From contig JAILWY010000009.1 in assembly GCA_022113835.1 (NCBI GenBank), forward strand, positions 11,446,001-11,510,000: 64,000 nt of DNA, in the 5' to 3' direction. The notes under the pieces are model-generated. The model searched no databases and was not told the DNA's origin. It worked only from the letters and a program-made list of their open reading frames with translations. Position numbers and translations under genes: made by a program. Positions 25,890-38,799 of the stretch are shown one piece after another. Position 1 is the stretch's first letter. Each line of letters opens with the position of its first letter. The stretch is from Atopsyche davidsoni. Taxonomy: Eukaryota; Arthropoda; Insecta; Trichoptera; Hydrobiosidae.

Positions 25890-26310
25890 AGACATTTCAA
25901 TTAAAGAAAGCCTCCGCCCCGAGGCCCCGCGACATGACATCCCGAATTCGCCGTAAATTATTATCATGTAAAAATTGCAACTGCGAGAAATGGCCCCGGC
26001 GAGATAAGCGGCGGTCCTCGGCGGAGGAGCCAGTCCTCGCCCGGACCAGTCCCCGCCCGGAGCAGTCCTCGCCCGGAGCCAGTCCTCGCCCGGAGTCAGT
26101 CCTCGCCCGCCCGCCGCAGCGAGCGCACGTCCCGCGCCGGCCCGAATGCAAACGTGAGAATGTAACGTGGTACGTGCCCGATACTATCATGTCGGAAACT
26201 TTTTTTTGTCCGACGTCCGCGGCGTGATATGACATTTATTAGACGCGGCGTGACAAAGTTCTCGGGGGTCGCTCGACTTTGTACGAAAGTTTTTTTCCCG
26301 GCGATTGGGG
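25890..26310. other. GC-rich island containing a minisatellite
   Basis: One of the most GC-rich parts of the window. Frames of 130 codons (25835-26227 plus) and 112 codons (25897-26235 minus) overlap on opposite strands. Both are driven by Pro/Arg/Ser-rich translation of the internal minisatellite, so neither is called. Flanks such as GACATCCCGAATTCGCCG are unique sequence. Confidence 0.4.
26031..26112. repeat. GC-rich minisatellite, about 5 units of 16-17 bp
   Basis: Units follow the pattern CAGTCCTCGCCCGGAG with small changes (CCCC for CTCG, extra C or T at the end). The final unit decays into CCCGCCCGCC. The unit length is not a multiple of three throughout, which argues against a coding repeat. 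Confidence 0.9.
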
Positions 26311-26719
26311 TGAGATATGTTGTATTTATAATGTTGTTTTCTCGAGTAGTACGGCATAATTGAGGCGGTTTTGTTTTTATTTATTTTTTTTAAGTTGTGG
26401 AGTTGTTTTTTTTTTTTTTTTTATAAACAAGGTGAAATCATTTTTGATGTCATTAGCCGAACTTTAAGTTAACTTCCGAAGTTTCGGAATGAGATTATAA
26501 TATTCTTAGAAAGTATTGTACTTTATGCGTTGAAACGTAAAATTAATTTTGAGTAAATTTTGAATTTATTAGAAATTGCGTTGTCATTATCCCCGAGGTT
26601 TCCGAATAAATTAATAACAACGGCGAATTCTTTTGATTCCTCCCGACACGGAACATTCATAAGGTACAGGTCTTTACGGAAATTGAAATAAGTAGGTTTA
26701 GTTTTTAAGGTCATCGTGT

Positions 26720-27260
26720 AGTTAGAAGTGAAGAGATCCGAGGATCAGTCGCTTTGTGGCAGTCGAGTCCTACTTAGTCCCGTTGAACCTTTGAATTGTC
26801 TTCCAGCGCACCTCAAACCTGCTGGAATTACTTCCCTCGCGGATGTAAGGAACCGGAGAATACTTCCTCTTCCACTTCAAGCCGCGAGCACTCGAGACAA
26901 TAGTCTTCTATGTATACCGCTTAAGTCAAATTTAATATAATTTATAAAGTTCCGCTGATTTCGGGTTCATTAAGTTACGGTAAATTTTCGCAATTAAGTC
27001 ATTTAGAATCAAATTGAATTGTTCTCCCTCAGCTTTTGGACGTCGTTATCTTTTGCATATTTAATTTAGCAAATTGAAAGCATAGACTCCCATCGATTAT
27101 TAATTTAAAATAAAAACAACTCTCGAGTCAATACCGGACCGGAAATATTCCCCGCAGATTCAAGCAAAAACGTATCCGAGGGAATGAAAGCTTTTACAGC
27201 GAAAACAAAACGACTTTACAAAATCGGTTCTACGATTATGTATGTACTCTCAACTTTACT
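26720..27260. other. Mixed GC-elevated patches
   Basis: Several short higher-complexity patches alternate with AT-rich DNA (for example 26740-26920 and 27110-27230). No splice-flanked frame or RNA gene is recognised. Candidate regulatory sequence. Confidence 0.22.
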
Positions 27261-28059
27261 CTCGAATATACTTTGTCTTCTTAAAAGATAACCATCCTCT
27301 GTAGAGTCATAAGGTATTTGCTAAGGAAGATTCTAAAAAATACTGCAGAAAAATAAAACATTCGTGTTTTATTGTTATTTTTGTTATAAACTGGAAGTAG
27401 TTCGTTTCCGTTTGTCCGGACGGGAAGTGAGTGTGGCAATAAAACGAAATCTATAATAGAATATTTTTATAGTTTTCATACTTCTTGGAATTATGTCGAA
27501 AGTTCTTCTTGGAAACAGGTGGTCGCGGTACCCCTATCGGAGGCTGCCACATTTCACACGAGCCTATCGTCTGTATTTGAACATATAAAATTTTACTTTT
27601 CTTCCAGACTATCTATTTTATTGGGTATTGATACTTTTGCATTCCACTGCAGAGTGGTTATTTTATTATCATCCTGTTACGGCCCATCGAGTGGAAAATA
27701 TTTTGACTGCCATTTTACGTTCAACTTGAGTTTTCAATGATTAATATAATTACGAAAATTATACAATTAATTCAAATACTCACCCTCGATTTAAATTTTT
27801 TTATCCTATTGAAGTCATTCTCAACATTATAAAGCTAAAATATAATTATCCCTTTATTACTTAAAAAAAAAAGTGTCATTATTATTTATATTTAATAATA
27901 TGTTTAGATTGTATGTTTGAAAATGCTTTCTTCCAAAACAAATTTCCTTAAACGATTTTTTTACTAGTTATTATTACAATATAAAAGCTGCATATTTGCT
28001 AAGCTTTCGATAACAATTCTAAAAGATAACTCTCTCTATACTAACATCATTCCGAAAAG

Positions 28060-28335
28060 CTCCGACACAATCAGGCGGCGTCTATTTGGCTTGTATTTCT
28101 AAATACATTAAATACCCATTTGGACACTTTCCCGTCACGGCGCAGCCTACAAAGTAAATGATAAGTTTTTTGTGTTCTCACACAATGACTAAGTTGACTC
28201 GGGAGCTTTTACAATACAACCTTAGCGGCTGATAAATACCCCGGCCATTTGTCAATCGACCTGAGTTAATGTACATAAGTTATGTCGGCTATCATGACTG
28301 TTCGTCTAAATGACGCGTCGCGCGTCTGACCCCTT
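28060..28335. other. GC-elevated block, candidate conserved noncoding element
   Basis: A unique block including GGCTGATAAATACCCCGGCC and GACGCGTCGCGCGTCTG (a near-palindrome). It has no open frame of note, unlike many other islands. Candidate enhancer. Confidence 0.32.
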
Positions 28336-28869
28336 ACATATTATTATATCCTTCATAAATTTTCAAGAAAATATGTCGGAATAATTTAAAGTAGCTACCA
28401 ACTTAAGTAAATCACGACTTTGAATATTTAGTTACGCTAGTTTTTCAAGGCTTGATAACGTTCGACTTAAAAGACTTTCAGAATTATAATAATGTTTTCT
28501 TATAGTATTTCAATATATATAAATACAATATTTACGTGATTATTTTTAAAAAAATGCATGTTTGTGATTTATTATTATTTATGATTGAAATAGTAAATTT
28601 ATTTACACACCTTTAAAAAATGGGTAAATTTTCATATAAAATATTGATTTATGTTATTGTTGAGAATGATTTGGTGATTTTCTATGAAGTTCACGTAAAT
28701 TTTGAAATTTCTATTTGTATTCAATTTATAAAGAGCTAATAAATAAATAAATATTTTACCCACAACAACTTTTAACAATACACTGCTGAAAATTTTAAAG
28801 CAGTGTAAATTGAAGTGTTAAGGCAAGCGCGACTCTCACAGATAATACGGGGTTTAATAAGATTAGGGG

Positions 28870-29560
28870 CTGAAGATTCTTATTTATACACACGTACAGA
28901 ATGAAGGCGCGCATGCATCTTTGGTGCTTAAATTTATGTGATCGTAAATATCTTATCGCACAGAAAGGAGTCTTACATAGTAATGCGGGGAGGCGCATAA
29001 GATATTCAGGAATCAGCAGCATTAACACATTTTTAACTTTTGCGCGAGACGTTAGTGAAATATGAATGAAAATTGAATACAATGTCTTCATAATATACTT
29101 TATATTAAACGAAAACCCGGAAAATACAAAGAAAATGGCGTGCAGCTCGCAGCGAACCCCTTCCAGCCCCCGTCCATAGACGTTCTTTTGTAAAAATTTA
29201 AAGTCAGTACACCAACAGCGGACATGCTCTGTTTTAATAATGAACCGCCGGCCAGATTAGCATCGGGTATTCTGTTTTATTATTCAGGAAAAATCTTTTT
29301 ATCTCCGCAAAGCCAAATGAAGTGCCCCGGAATATGAGGACTCCGAAATAAACAAAAATTTAAACAAACATTTCTCGCCGAGGCCTCTCTCCCCGTAAAA
29401 ATATGCGACATAATGAAAAATAAATACGGACGTGTAATAAAAAAATCATCCTTTTCTGGTCGGCTCTTAGACTCGAGATGATTACACACCAGCGTTACTG
29501 TCGGATTGTTTTCTCCGGCGATTGTCTTCGGCGTTAAGTCCACTTACTGCGGTGACGCCA
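28870..29560. other. Cluster of GC-elevated patches
   Basis: Patches at about 28890-29060, 29130-29270 and 29280-29560 rise above background. Minus-strand frames (28795-29091 and 29280-29543) cross them but have no recognisable domain, signal peptide or splice context. Confidence 0.25.
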
Positions 29561-29569
29561 ACTCAATTC

Positions 29570-31440
29570 GCAAACAGTAAAATTTTATTCAAAAATGACT
29601 CAGGGTTAATTAAACGCACATTGCTGATAAAATTTTTACCAAATGTACAACTTACAGATTTTTTGATTCTCGAAGAAAGCAATTTTTTAAAATATTTGCT
29701 ATTAATCAATATAATCTAGAAACACTTTTTATCAATAATATAATGCTAATGTTACGTAAACTATTGGTTTTTGCTCAACAATTTATCATTTTAATAACAA
29801 CAAATAAAACAGGTAAAATGAAATGAACAAAAAAAATATATGTTATTACATTTTTTAGTAGAAACTTTTTATCGTGAGATAAATAAAAGTGATTAGACCA
29901 TGTTAAATGATTGTTGTTAAAATGATCTTATTTAATGAAAATTATCTCACTTCATGATATTTACAAACCTTGGCGTATCGATGTGTGCAGATACATAAAT
30001 ATTTAATAAAATGTTAACATGAGTTACATGATGTTTACTAAAAGTATTTTATAATTAGTATTGCTCCAACAATGCTGCTAAAATCATGTAAAATACAAAT
30101 TCATTTAATGAGTTTAACGCCACATTTCGTTAGCTTAATATTACGGTACTTGGAATAAATCGTGTTTGATCTTAGTGCAACTCTCTTGAATGAGTAAATC
30201 ATGAAATTTTTGCATATCAAATTATGATAAATACGACATTATTGTTTCTGCCTTTAAAATTTGCGAAAAATGGTGTTACGGATATTTTGTCAACCTACTG
30301 ATTTTACTGAGAAAGTTTAGATTTAGTTTAGTTTTTTCATTTATTCAAAAGAAAATTTATAGAAAAATTAAATCAAACAAACTCTTAGCACCAAGCCGTG
30401 TTTAATACGTGTTTTTGTTTCATTTAAAAAATATCAAATATGTATAATTTTTTAAACCTCCCTAATGCTTATGTTTAAATTTGAACTATAAATCTCATTT
30501 TGCACGTTAAAATAACTAGGCGTCATGGGCCTCATAAACAAATTAACTGTTTAAATATATCGTCTAAAAAAATATATAAAATCACTCAGTAAATCTGTAT
30601 ACAATATTTACCTATTTATCCAAAACATTTTAATTTTAAACATTAATTGGTTGTTATACATCTGCATGTTATTGATATGATAATAAATAATTATAATAAC
30701 CAATTCTAATGCGAACATGTTTTGATATGCCCAATACAATCGCCATCGTTCTTGGAATAGTTCAGAAGACTACACGTCTAACATATTTGTTGAAAAAAGG
30801 TCAATAGAAAATAGTGACGAAGTATTTTGCTTCTTTTTTTGGGAGCATTTTATTTCCATGAAGAAACATCATAAAGACGAGAAATTCCTTTTTTAAAGGT
30901 TTTTGATTTATCTTAATGTTTTGGTGTCCGGTTTTTGCGAGAGAATCATGAGGAAAAGCTAATGTGTTCTTCCAAGATTCTTGCCATGGAATTGTGCAAT
31001 GACAATTAATTCCAGGTCTCCAAACAGATCTTCAGGACTCTTTGCATTAATGTATAAAAAAATATATATTTTAATTTGTGTTTTTTAAAAATGTTTTGCA
31101 ATTAGTGTCTTTATTTTTCAGCAAAGGTGAAAGGGTTTTTTCATATACTGTTATTACGTTTAATGTTAAAATCTATATAATAAGGTAGCTTCTAAGCGAT
31201 AAAAACAAAACGGACCACGTGAGTGACATTTATAAACCATTCTAAAGAACCTTGGCTAAGTGGTCGCGCTTTGTTTGATAATTCTCTTAGCATTTATTTG
31301 TGTACTTGGTCGGTTTGACATTCCCGCCGATAATAACAAATGGTGCTAAGTTCTAAATGGCAGGTCATTGCAGGAGCTTAAAACTATGTCAGTTATTGAT
31401 TGGATTTGTTTCAGCTTAGCCAAACAAATTATATCACATT
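29570..31440. other. AT-rich noncoding stretch
   Basis: A/T-rich sequence with no recognised gene, RNA or long repeat. Confidence 0.55.
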
Positions 31441-31889
31441 AGTTGTATTAATAGAGGTGGTCGTGCCGTAAGCCTCTGCCGCGCCGAGGGCCTCTAGATT
31501 TGCGACTGACAGCTCTGAGGTAAATGATGTTGCCAACAACGCCATCTTCTTATCAATTCAAGCTATATAATAAACAATATCCGCATGATATCAGGTTCAA
31601 AATTTGGCACAACCAAAAACTCGTCGATGTAAATTGTTATTGCATTATGTTAACATTAATTGAAACTATTTCATATTCATACTTTTTCACGATTTTTTTG
31701 TTGTAACCGAAAGTAGAAATATAAATAAAATATAACATACAAGAATTTATACACATATCTTTTCTTTTTAAAAATAAATGGTTTTCGTAAGTTGCTTGTA
31801 AAAAAAAAAGATTGAAACATTACAGAATTTCAATGAATATCAAAATACTCGAGAGGAAATGTTACCATATTCTAAAACTATTATCCAAT

Positions 31890-32340
31890 GTATCAGCGTG
31901 TCCCGCAAGAATTCCAGACACGTCCACGCCGCTACGGGAGTCATTCTTTCGTCTCTCAGATATGGGCGAATTGCTTTCCAATGCCGGTCGTCTTGTGTGC
32001 GGACTGTCGTTGTGCCCGAGTGGAAATATGGGTCTGCGGGAACGGCACGAGGAACCGAAAAAATAATACAAATTGTTACGCAAGCCAGCGACCGGAGTCG
32101 GCGGGCACGTCCTTGTATCTGGCCCCGTTAATGTCTACTTCGAAAATAACTTCCCGGCTTCTGAGATAACAGATTTCGCTAATCGAACGTATGACTGCTC
32201 GGACTGGGGTTATTCGATACTCTTTGGCGGCATGAGCCGATAACTTTACCAAGTATCGCGAATTGTTATTATGTAAGTTTTAACAAAGCCAGCCCCCGGG
32301 CGCGTGGAAGTTGAACAATCTGTTTTTGATAGAAGCGTAA
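31890..32340. other. GC-elevated block, candidate conserved noncoding element
   Basis: A strong, roughly 450-bp island. Three plus-strand frames and one minus-strand frame are all open across 31860-32170, showing that stop codons are simply scarce here. It contains CCAGCCCCCGGGCGCGTGG near its right end. No acceptor/donor pair brackets any frame. Confidence 0.35.
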
Positions 32341-33039
32341 TGTATGGGCGGGCATTAAAAAATACACATAATTCTTGTTGAATATTAAAAAAATATTCAT
32401 GAATTTTCTCCTTGACATTATTCGCTGAGATCTGCTTCTAGCACCAATGTGATATATTATTTTTCTTGCCGTGATTTTTAAAATTTAAAATGAAAATTCT
32501 GTACATGTACCAACTATTTACACGTTACAAATAAAATAGATTTGAATTATTAAAATAAATTTTTTATATAACAATTAAAAAACCATGTATGACATATGTA
32601 AAATAATTTTTAAGATTTTTTAATACATCAATAATAATTAGCATATTATACACATATTCTATTAGTGTTTATAACATTGATTTAAATCTTTATTATTATC
32701 TCAAATGATTCAAAGATTATATAATATTGCGGTAAAACCAACATTTAATGTTAGTAATCATATGAATAAACGTATTCACAAGTATCTATGTGAGAAAATT
32801 GGTTAGCAAATATACTCGAAATTTTTATTAGAAAAAATATGAAGAACAACAGATATTCGTTATGCACACAAAAGTCTATATTCGTATCAAATATCAAGTT
32901 TATTAACAAGTTTAAATATATGGTAAGTCTAATTTAATATTTGTTCCCGTGAATTGGTTAAATTCTAAGAAATAGCTATGAATTACAAACTAAGCTCAAA
33001 ATGAAATAACAGCTAAGTCCGGATTTACAGCGTTTCAAT

Positions 33040-33250
33040 TTTCAGACTCCGCCTTTGATCTCCTCCTTTTGGAACTGAACCTGTAATGATTATTGCTGCA
33101 AGTTAGAGTCAGACTTTATAAGGCGCTGAAGTTAACTGCATTAGAAAATACTCGAACCCCGGCGCTGCTCGAACTCGCCCGAGGATAATATCGAAATCTG
33201 CCCGTAAAATTTAATGTTTTCGAGCAAAAAATAATCTACAACCAGGTATG
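33040..33250. other. GC-elevated block, candidate regulatory element
   Basis: A unique patch with CCCCGGCGCTGCTCGAACTC and GCCCGAGGATAATATCG, flanked by A/T runs. No coding or repeat structure. Confidence 0.27.
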
Positions 33251-33589
33251 GCGCTTTCATATTGAAGTCGGTTATTTTGTTTGAAGTTAATTACACAGAA
33301 TTACGATAAAGCGAGATTTTCTATAAAGTTTTATTTACTTATCCGTTAATGGTGTTTTAAAATGTTTCTTACAAAAAATACCTTTGAATCGTTATTTTTT
33401 TAACGGCTGTCACTAAAATATACTTTGTTTTAATTACGCGATAAAATTACAATTTACATAACATAGCTCTCATAAACTGCAGTTTCAAATTAAAAATCGT
33501 TTACCGGTTTATTACGTATAATTTTTAGAAAACACTTATTTTATTTTATTTACTTCTTTTGATATTTTATTGTCGAGCGCTTGCATTAA

Positions 33590-34280
33590 GTCAGACGTAA
33601 TTCAGCCAAAAGGAAGCCCAGATAGCATATTCTTTTACTTAGAAAGTAAAAAAAGCACAACAGTAATTCACCCTCATAAACTCACACAGCTAAGAACTAA
33701 TTAGACGATATTTTCTCAAAGCGCATAATTAGAGCGCATTAAGAGGCGTTCGAATCCGTAAATCGGCGGCCGAACTGGGCAGTGGTGCATTTTTTCAGGG
33801 GATGATTTTTCGGCCTGGCAACTCTCCAATAACTAGTTTGGCCGATTAAACCGCTCTTTGATTTTTTCTCCTTCGAGTATTTTTTGCGCAATATTCGGGT
33901 AATCCAGTTTTAAGAGCGACACGTAAAAGGACGTTTCCCCAGTATTGTTGGGATGAGAATTAACGATAATGGCAGAGGCTTTGTGAAAATTCTTAAGTCA
34001 AGAAAAAGTTTTCCCTACCTTCTGTGTTTGCCGTTCTCCAGCCGGCTAAGCTCGCTGTGACTTGACTCGAGACTTACGACTCCTCGGTCTCCCTGACAAC
34101 TGTATTTTTATACCCGTATTATTGACAATCAATTATTACTATATATGCTTTTGGCAACTTTGGCATTCGAGATTATTCTACAGGAGTCAAATTCTCGAGC
34201 GCAGGCTCGTTGAAGCGAATCCTTCCTTTCCCACTTAATACGGCTTGGCCTTCGATGGAAGTTTTTGCAGCTTTTTCTTG
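33590..34280. other. Extended GC-elevated region
   Basis: About 700 bp of intermediate GC, including GGCGGCCGAACTGGG and CAGCCGGCTAAGCTCGC. No splice-flanked frame was found. It may be more than one regulatory element. Confidence 0.27.
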
Positions 34281-34977
34281 TTTCTTTGCAAGACGTTACG
34301 GTTACTACGTTTATTTTACGTCTTCTCATATATTCGTTTCTGCCTTTGAAACAGTGGAATAAATACGTTTCCATTTTATATCAATTGTTACTATTAGTTT
34401 TTACAGCTTATTTTTTAACGTACATTATTTTCTTAAGTTATCAACAAAAGTAAAATAAAATACTACGTATTTGTATCATACTTTCATTTTACTTATTACA
34501 CGTTTTTGGATTAAATACTTATAAAGATGATCCATAATAATTTTTTTCAGAATTATCATCGATAATTGTACATTTTTAATATGCTTGATCAGTTGCTGAA
34601 TAAATTGTTTCTTACTATTATAAATAAAATTTTCAATCATTTCATTTAAATACATATATTATTCTGACTAAGCGAGTAATAACATATAACTGCGAATCAT
34701 ATTTACTTTAACAATGGTTTTATTTATTTTATAATGATTTTCCAAGCCGATTTTCAAGTTCTATTTAATATTTATTTCTGTATTCTGAGTAATTAACCTT
34801 TATTTATACAATGGAAGTAAAAAAAATTACGCCTAAAAATCCAATATTGAAAATAACGCAAAAAGAGCAAACCCACAAAAGACCTCGTCAAATATCTACG
34901 AATCAATTTTAAAATTCTTAAACCGTTTATTTTATACATTTCAATATTCTCCCGAAAGACATTATTTTCTTTTCCAG

Positions 34978-35225
34978 ATTAAGGGTTTTTTCCGAGATAC
35001 GGCCTGTTCATTCAGTCATTAAGTGCCGACTGGCCAAGCTTGGTTATTTCGCAATGACCCGTGGGCCGTTCATTGGCCGCGATATCGGATTATGGTCAAC
35101 TCAGTGCATGCCCATATACCCGAGGAATTTCTTGTCGCAGGATGCCACCATCAAATTTTACTACATCGTGAAAATTCTACGACGTTGTTATGGTTAAATG
35201 ACACACGTTGATTACCGCCTTGCTT
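34978..35225 (+). other. GC-elevated block after an acceptor-like site
   Basis: A good polypyrimidine-AG (TTTTCTTTTCCAG ending at 34977) is followed by about 240 bp of GC-elevated sequence with one frame open from the AG for some 73 codons, and a second frame open at 35023-35211. No consensus donor closes the block and the translations do not resemble a known protein. It may be a noncoding 5' exon or, as likely, one of the recurrent GC islands. Confidence 0.2.
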
Positions 35226-35244
35226 TCTTGGATGTACCAACTTT

Positions 35245-37225
35245 TATCGGCGGAACAAAATCAATACTAGTGATATTAACTTAAAACAATGAAAATATAT
35301 GAGATTTTTTTCAGGCTCGCCATAAACTTTAAATTGAAAGTTATTCCGTACTTAACGATGTGCTCGAATCTTCTACAACACTTTATTCTACTGATATTTT
35401 CTTGCGTTTAATATTAAGTACTAGCACAATACTTTTGATGCTTCACAAATGTGAACTTAGTAATTTTTTTAACACATGTATTTTTTTAACCGTTTTTAAT
35501 AGTAAAGAAACATGAGCTATTTTTTAACAGCATTTGATATTTAAAAAAAAACCATAAAATATGTGAATTAAGTCCATAGATTGAAAACTAAAATCTGAAA
35601 AAATAATTCGTTCAATGTGTTATCTAAAATTCATTGTGTGTTTGTGAAACAAGAGATATTCACAAATTAATTGCACAACAAAGGCTTCGATTACAAATGT
35701 AGTAATAATTTAATTTAAAATAAATCTTTATAATTAATTCGAGTGATTGTCCATTGAAGTGGCCGGTAACCGTAATTACTAATATTTTATTTGCTGAAGA
35801 TAAATTATCAAAGCTGAAAATACCATTTCCCCATAACGGTAGATTGCTGGATTTGATTCTTTTCAAATTACAAATACTGTTTGTAAGACTAAAGCTGTAT
35901 TCTGAATGTCGTTGATTCAAAATTAAGCAAGCAATACCAAAAATAATGTAAACCAATAAACAATAAACTTATGCTATCAGAAACTAATAAAATATGCTTT
36001 AATTTTTTTAGTTAAACTATAAACTATTCCTTGCTTTAAATATAATGTCAAGACAAAACAGTTATAATTGAAATATTAATTTTATATTTGTTAACTAAAG
36101 TTCGTTATAAAAATACTTTATGTTTTTATACTCTCCAGTAATCAATCCATCTCCTTCACCATCTTTAATATGTTGCAGTTGTGTTTTTTGGATTATTTGA
36201 CAATAATCCATTTGCGGGGACTTGGAACACTGTGGACGCAGATTGAAATTTAAAGTTGGTAGACAGACAAATAATTATTTACAAAGCATTTTGATAAAGT
36301 TTCCAGACCAACTAATTAGAGCCATAAAATAATATTATTGCAGAAAATGTGTTCACTTAACGAAGGCTGTATTCAAAGCTAAATATAACTACAACGTCGG
36401 TTTTAATTACATTTGATTTGAATTAGCCAATAGTAATTAATTTATCCAGCATATGGTGGTGAAGAGTCTCGTGCAATGTGGTTAAGCCTTATTGCGTTGT
36501 GATGTTTTTGTATTGAAAGTAACTTAAACCGATTGGTGATTTGTTCTGACGTGGCTAGCTTTTTGGTTGGTCGCAGTAAATTTTCAACCAATCACGGAGA
36601 TCGAAAAATAATAAAATGCAAAATAGCAACATCAATCAATCAATTATGTATTATTGCGTTCTAAAGGTAAACGGACAAGAATTGAGAAAAGTTACGTGTG
36701 CGAAATCACGTTGATCCTAAAAGAACTATCTTGTGAATAACGAGCCAACCTTGCGTCTAGTTTCTCATGAGATTTAAGTATTTTTTGGGTTATCTTGACA
36801 GCTTTTTTACCTATACAACATCTATAAAACTGAATAAAAATATTTTTATCATTCTCTTTTCCATATTTTTCCAGTTGACTTATTTCTTAGTGTTGATAAG
36901 AGTAATCCCATTGAAAAACTATATCCTATTTTGTGTATAAAAAGTTGTAATATTTCAAAGTTTTTTTGATTTCGGCTTATAAACTGTTTTAATGGTATTC
37001 AACTATTTTTTTTGTAAATATTCCAAAAACAGCATTAATATACGAAATCAAATTTGTTTTGTCATATTGTTTGAAACGAGTATTTAAAATCTAGCATTGT
37101 TTATCGATGTTTATTCACAAAAGATGTATATTGTTTGAAATTTGTGCCTCAGAAATTTGGAATTACTTAAAATTGTTATGTCAAGCCGAAGTCTTATCAA
37201 AGCCACTACAAGTCACAACATAACA
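35245..37225. other. AT-rich noncoding stretch
   Basis: A/T-rich sequence. A 98-codon minus-strand frame (35660-35956) is leucine/isoleucine/asparagine-rich with no motif. A slightly more complex patch lies at 36520-36620. No gene is supported. Confidence 0.5.
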
Positions 37226-37229
37226 CTTT

Positions 37230-37485
37230 TCCGCTCAGAATCTCGATGATAGAATCTTCTGGAAAGCAGTGCTCACATAAATCTTCATCAATAATCATAT
37301 TCCGTCACATCGGCAGTCCTGGAGAGGGTTTTGTTCGCCTCGACAATGGCACGGAAGCTGGCGGTCCTCTTCGTGAGAAAATGGGAGATATCAAGTCATC
37401 CATACGTAAGATGACCATCGCAGATAATATTCTGGAACACGACTGCGTTTCAGTATTTAAAAATGAAGCAAATATTGCCTTTTAA
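37230..37485 (+). other. GC-elevated block with a 79-codon frame
   Basis: The frame 37246-37485 lies almost entirely within the island. Its translation (GSPGEGFVRLDNGTEAGGPL in the middle) is more balanced than most chance frames here. There is no promoter, splice context or recognised domain, so it is left as a noncoding candidate. A protein search of this frame would be quick and decisive. Confidence 0.22.
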
Positions 37486-38319
37486 TGCATGAATAGTTAA
37501 TCCAATCTTATTTTATACTATTAAAGATTAAAATCTATATTAGTATGTGATACGTTAATGTTTAGGAGATGCAGATACTAAACTTGGAAGACCTGTCGCT
37601 ATGATGTTTAAAATGAATTTTTAATAGTAACTGAATTGGACCAATAAACATGCACAAGGGATGAAATGCTAATCCTGATAAAGCTCTTTATCGGAATGAA
37701 AATATTATTCTAACGAAAAGCTCAGTAATGGACTTGTATTGTCGACTAAACATCAGATATCTACTAGAATCCCATTGGATTCGACTCGGGACTTCAAAAT
37801 TATACATTTGGTGGATATTAAATTGAAAAATTTGAATAGTGAATTAGTTTATATTTGTTTTCAAACATAATTATATTATTGAAATTATGCTATAGTGTCT
37901 ATGAATCACAAATAAATGATATATGTTTAGATAATTAGATAATATCACACAACTTTCAAATGATTTATTATAAGCGTTTACTACTTATGTAATGAAAAAA
38001 TTCCATTAATGATTACACTCATATTCCTGAAAAACGCTTCGAAACTTTAGCGATAAGACTTTGATGAATGTATTTCAATATTTCGTATGAAAAACACAAG
38101 CGTTATTAGAATAATAGTAATAATTTTAAAATAATATTGTCTTTATAGTTGAACAGATTTCCCGAAAAAATGTATCGGTCAAATGTATTAAGTTATGATC
38201 ACATATTACCAAAAACATTGACACTATGATGTTATTTTTTGTTGTTTATTAATTGTGTACATAACATAATTTTTTTTTTTTAAAAATTCGTGGCATATCA
38301 TCTCACTGATTCAACTACC

Positions 38320-38620
38320 CAACGGTGACATTTAGGAATATAGGTATGCGATTAGTAAAGAACAAAAGTGAGGAATGGTTGGGGTATGGAAGGGCTGCCT
38401 CATGGTCACCCTCGCGCACACGGGGGCGTCTCATTCTTACATCGGCCAGGCTGGGGGCTCGGCCGGGGACTACAAAGGGGAAGCAATAGTATTGTGCAGC
38501 GGCCCCGGGGCTGTGTCTACAGTCGAGTCGAGAGTAATTTACTGTCTCTTTATCAGGGATGCGATATGAAAAAATTGGGAGGCCCGGCAATATGGTATTT
38601 CGATTCCCGGCCTTTATTAT
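38320..38620. other. GC-rich island, candidate conserved noncoding element
   Basis: An island with GGCTGGGGGCTCGGCCGGGG and a GCCCCGGGGC palindrome. Several overlapping plus-strand frames and one minus-strand frame are open, the longest 142 codons (38368-38796). That frame runs on into A/T-rich DNA and changes amino-acid composition there, so it is not called. Confidence 0.33.
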
Positions 38621-38799
38621 GCCTGTGTTATTGTTTTCATGGAAGGCTTTATTACAATTTTCATATGCGGTATTTCTTAATAATATTGAGAATGAGATAT
38701 TGCGCTGTCTTCGAAGTAGTGGTTTTATACTGGGGGTATAATGTATTACGGATTGTTGTTCTGAAATCTGAACGTTTCATGTTAATTAAATTATAATTT

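Noticed and set aside
25835..26235. Opposing 130- and 112-codon frames
   Set aside because: Both are driven by the internal minisatellite and scarcity of stops; unit length is not a constant multiple of three.
31859..32169. Three overlapping plus frames and one minus frame
   Set aside because: Simultaneous openness in several frames shows low stop density, not coding.
34978..35220. Possible exon after a strong acceptor
   Set aside because: No donor at the right end, two frames open, translations not protein-like; kept only as a GC-elevated block.
38368..38796. 142-codon plus-strand open frame, the longest in the window
   Set aside because: It begins in a stop-poor GC island where other frames are also open, then runs into A/T-rich DNA with a change in residue composition. 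No domain, splice or promoter context.
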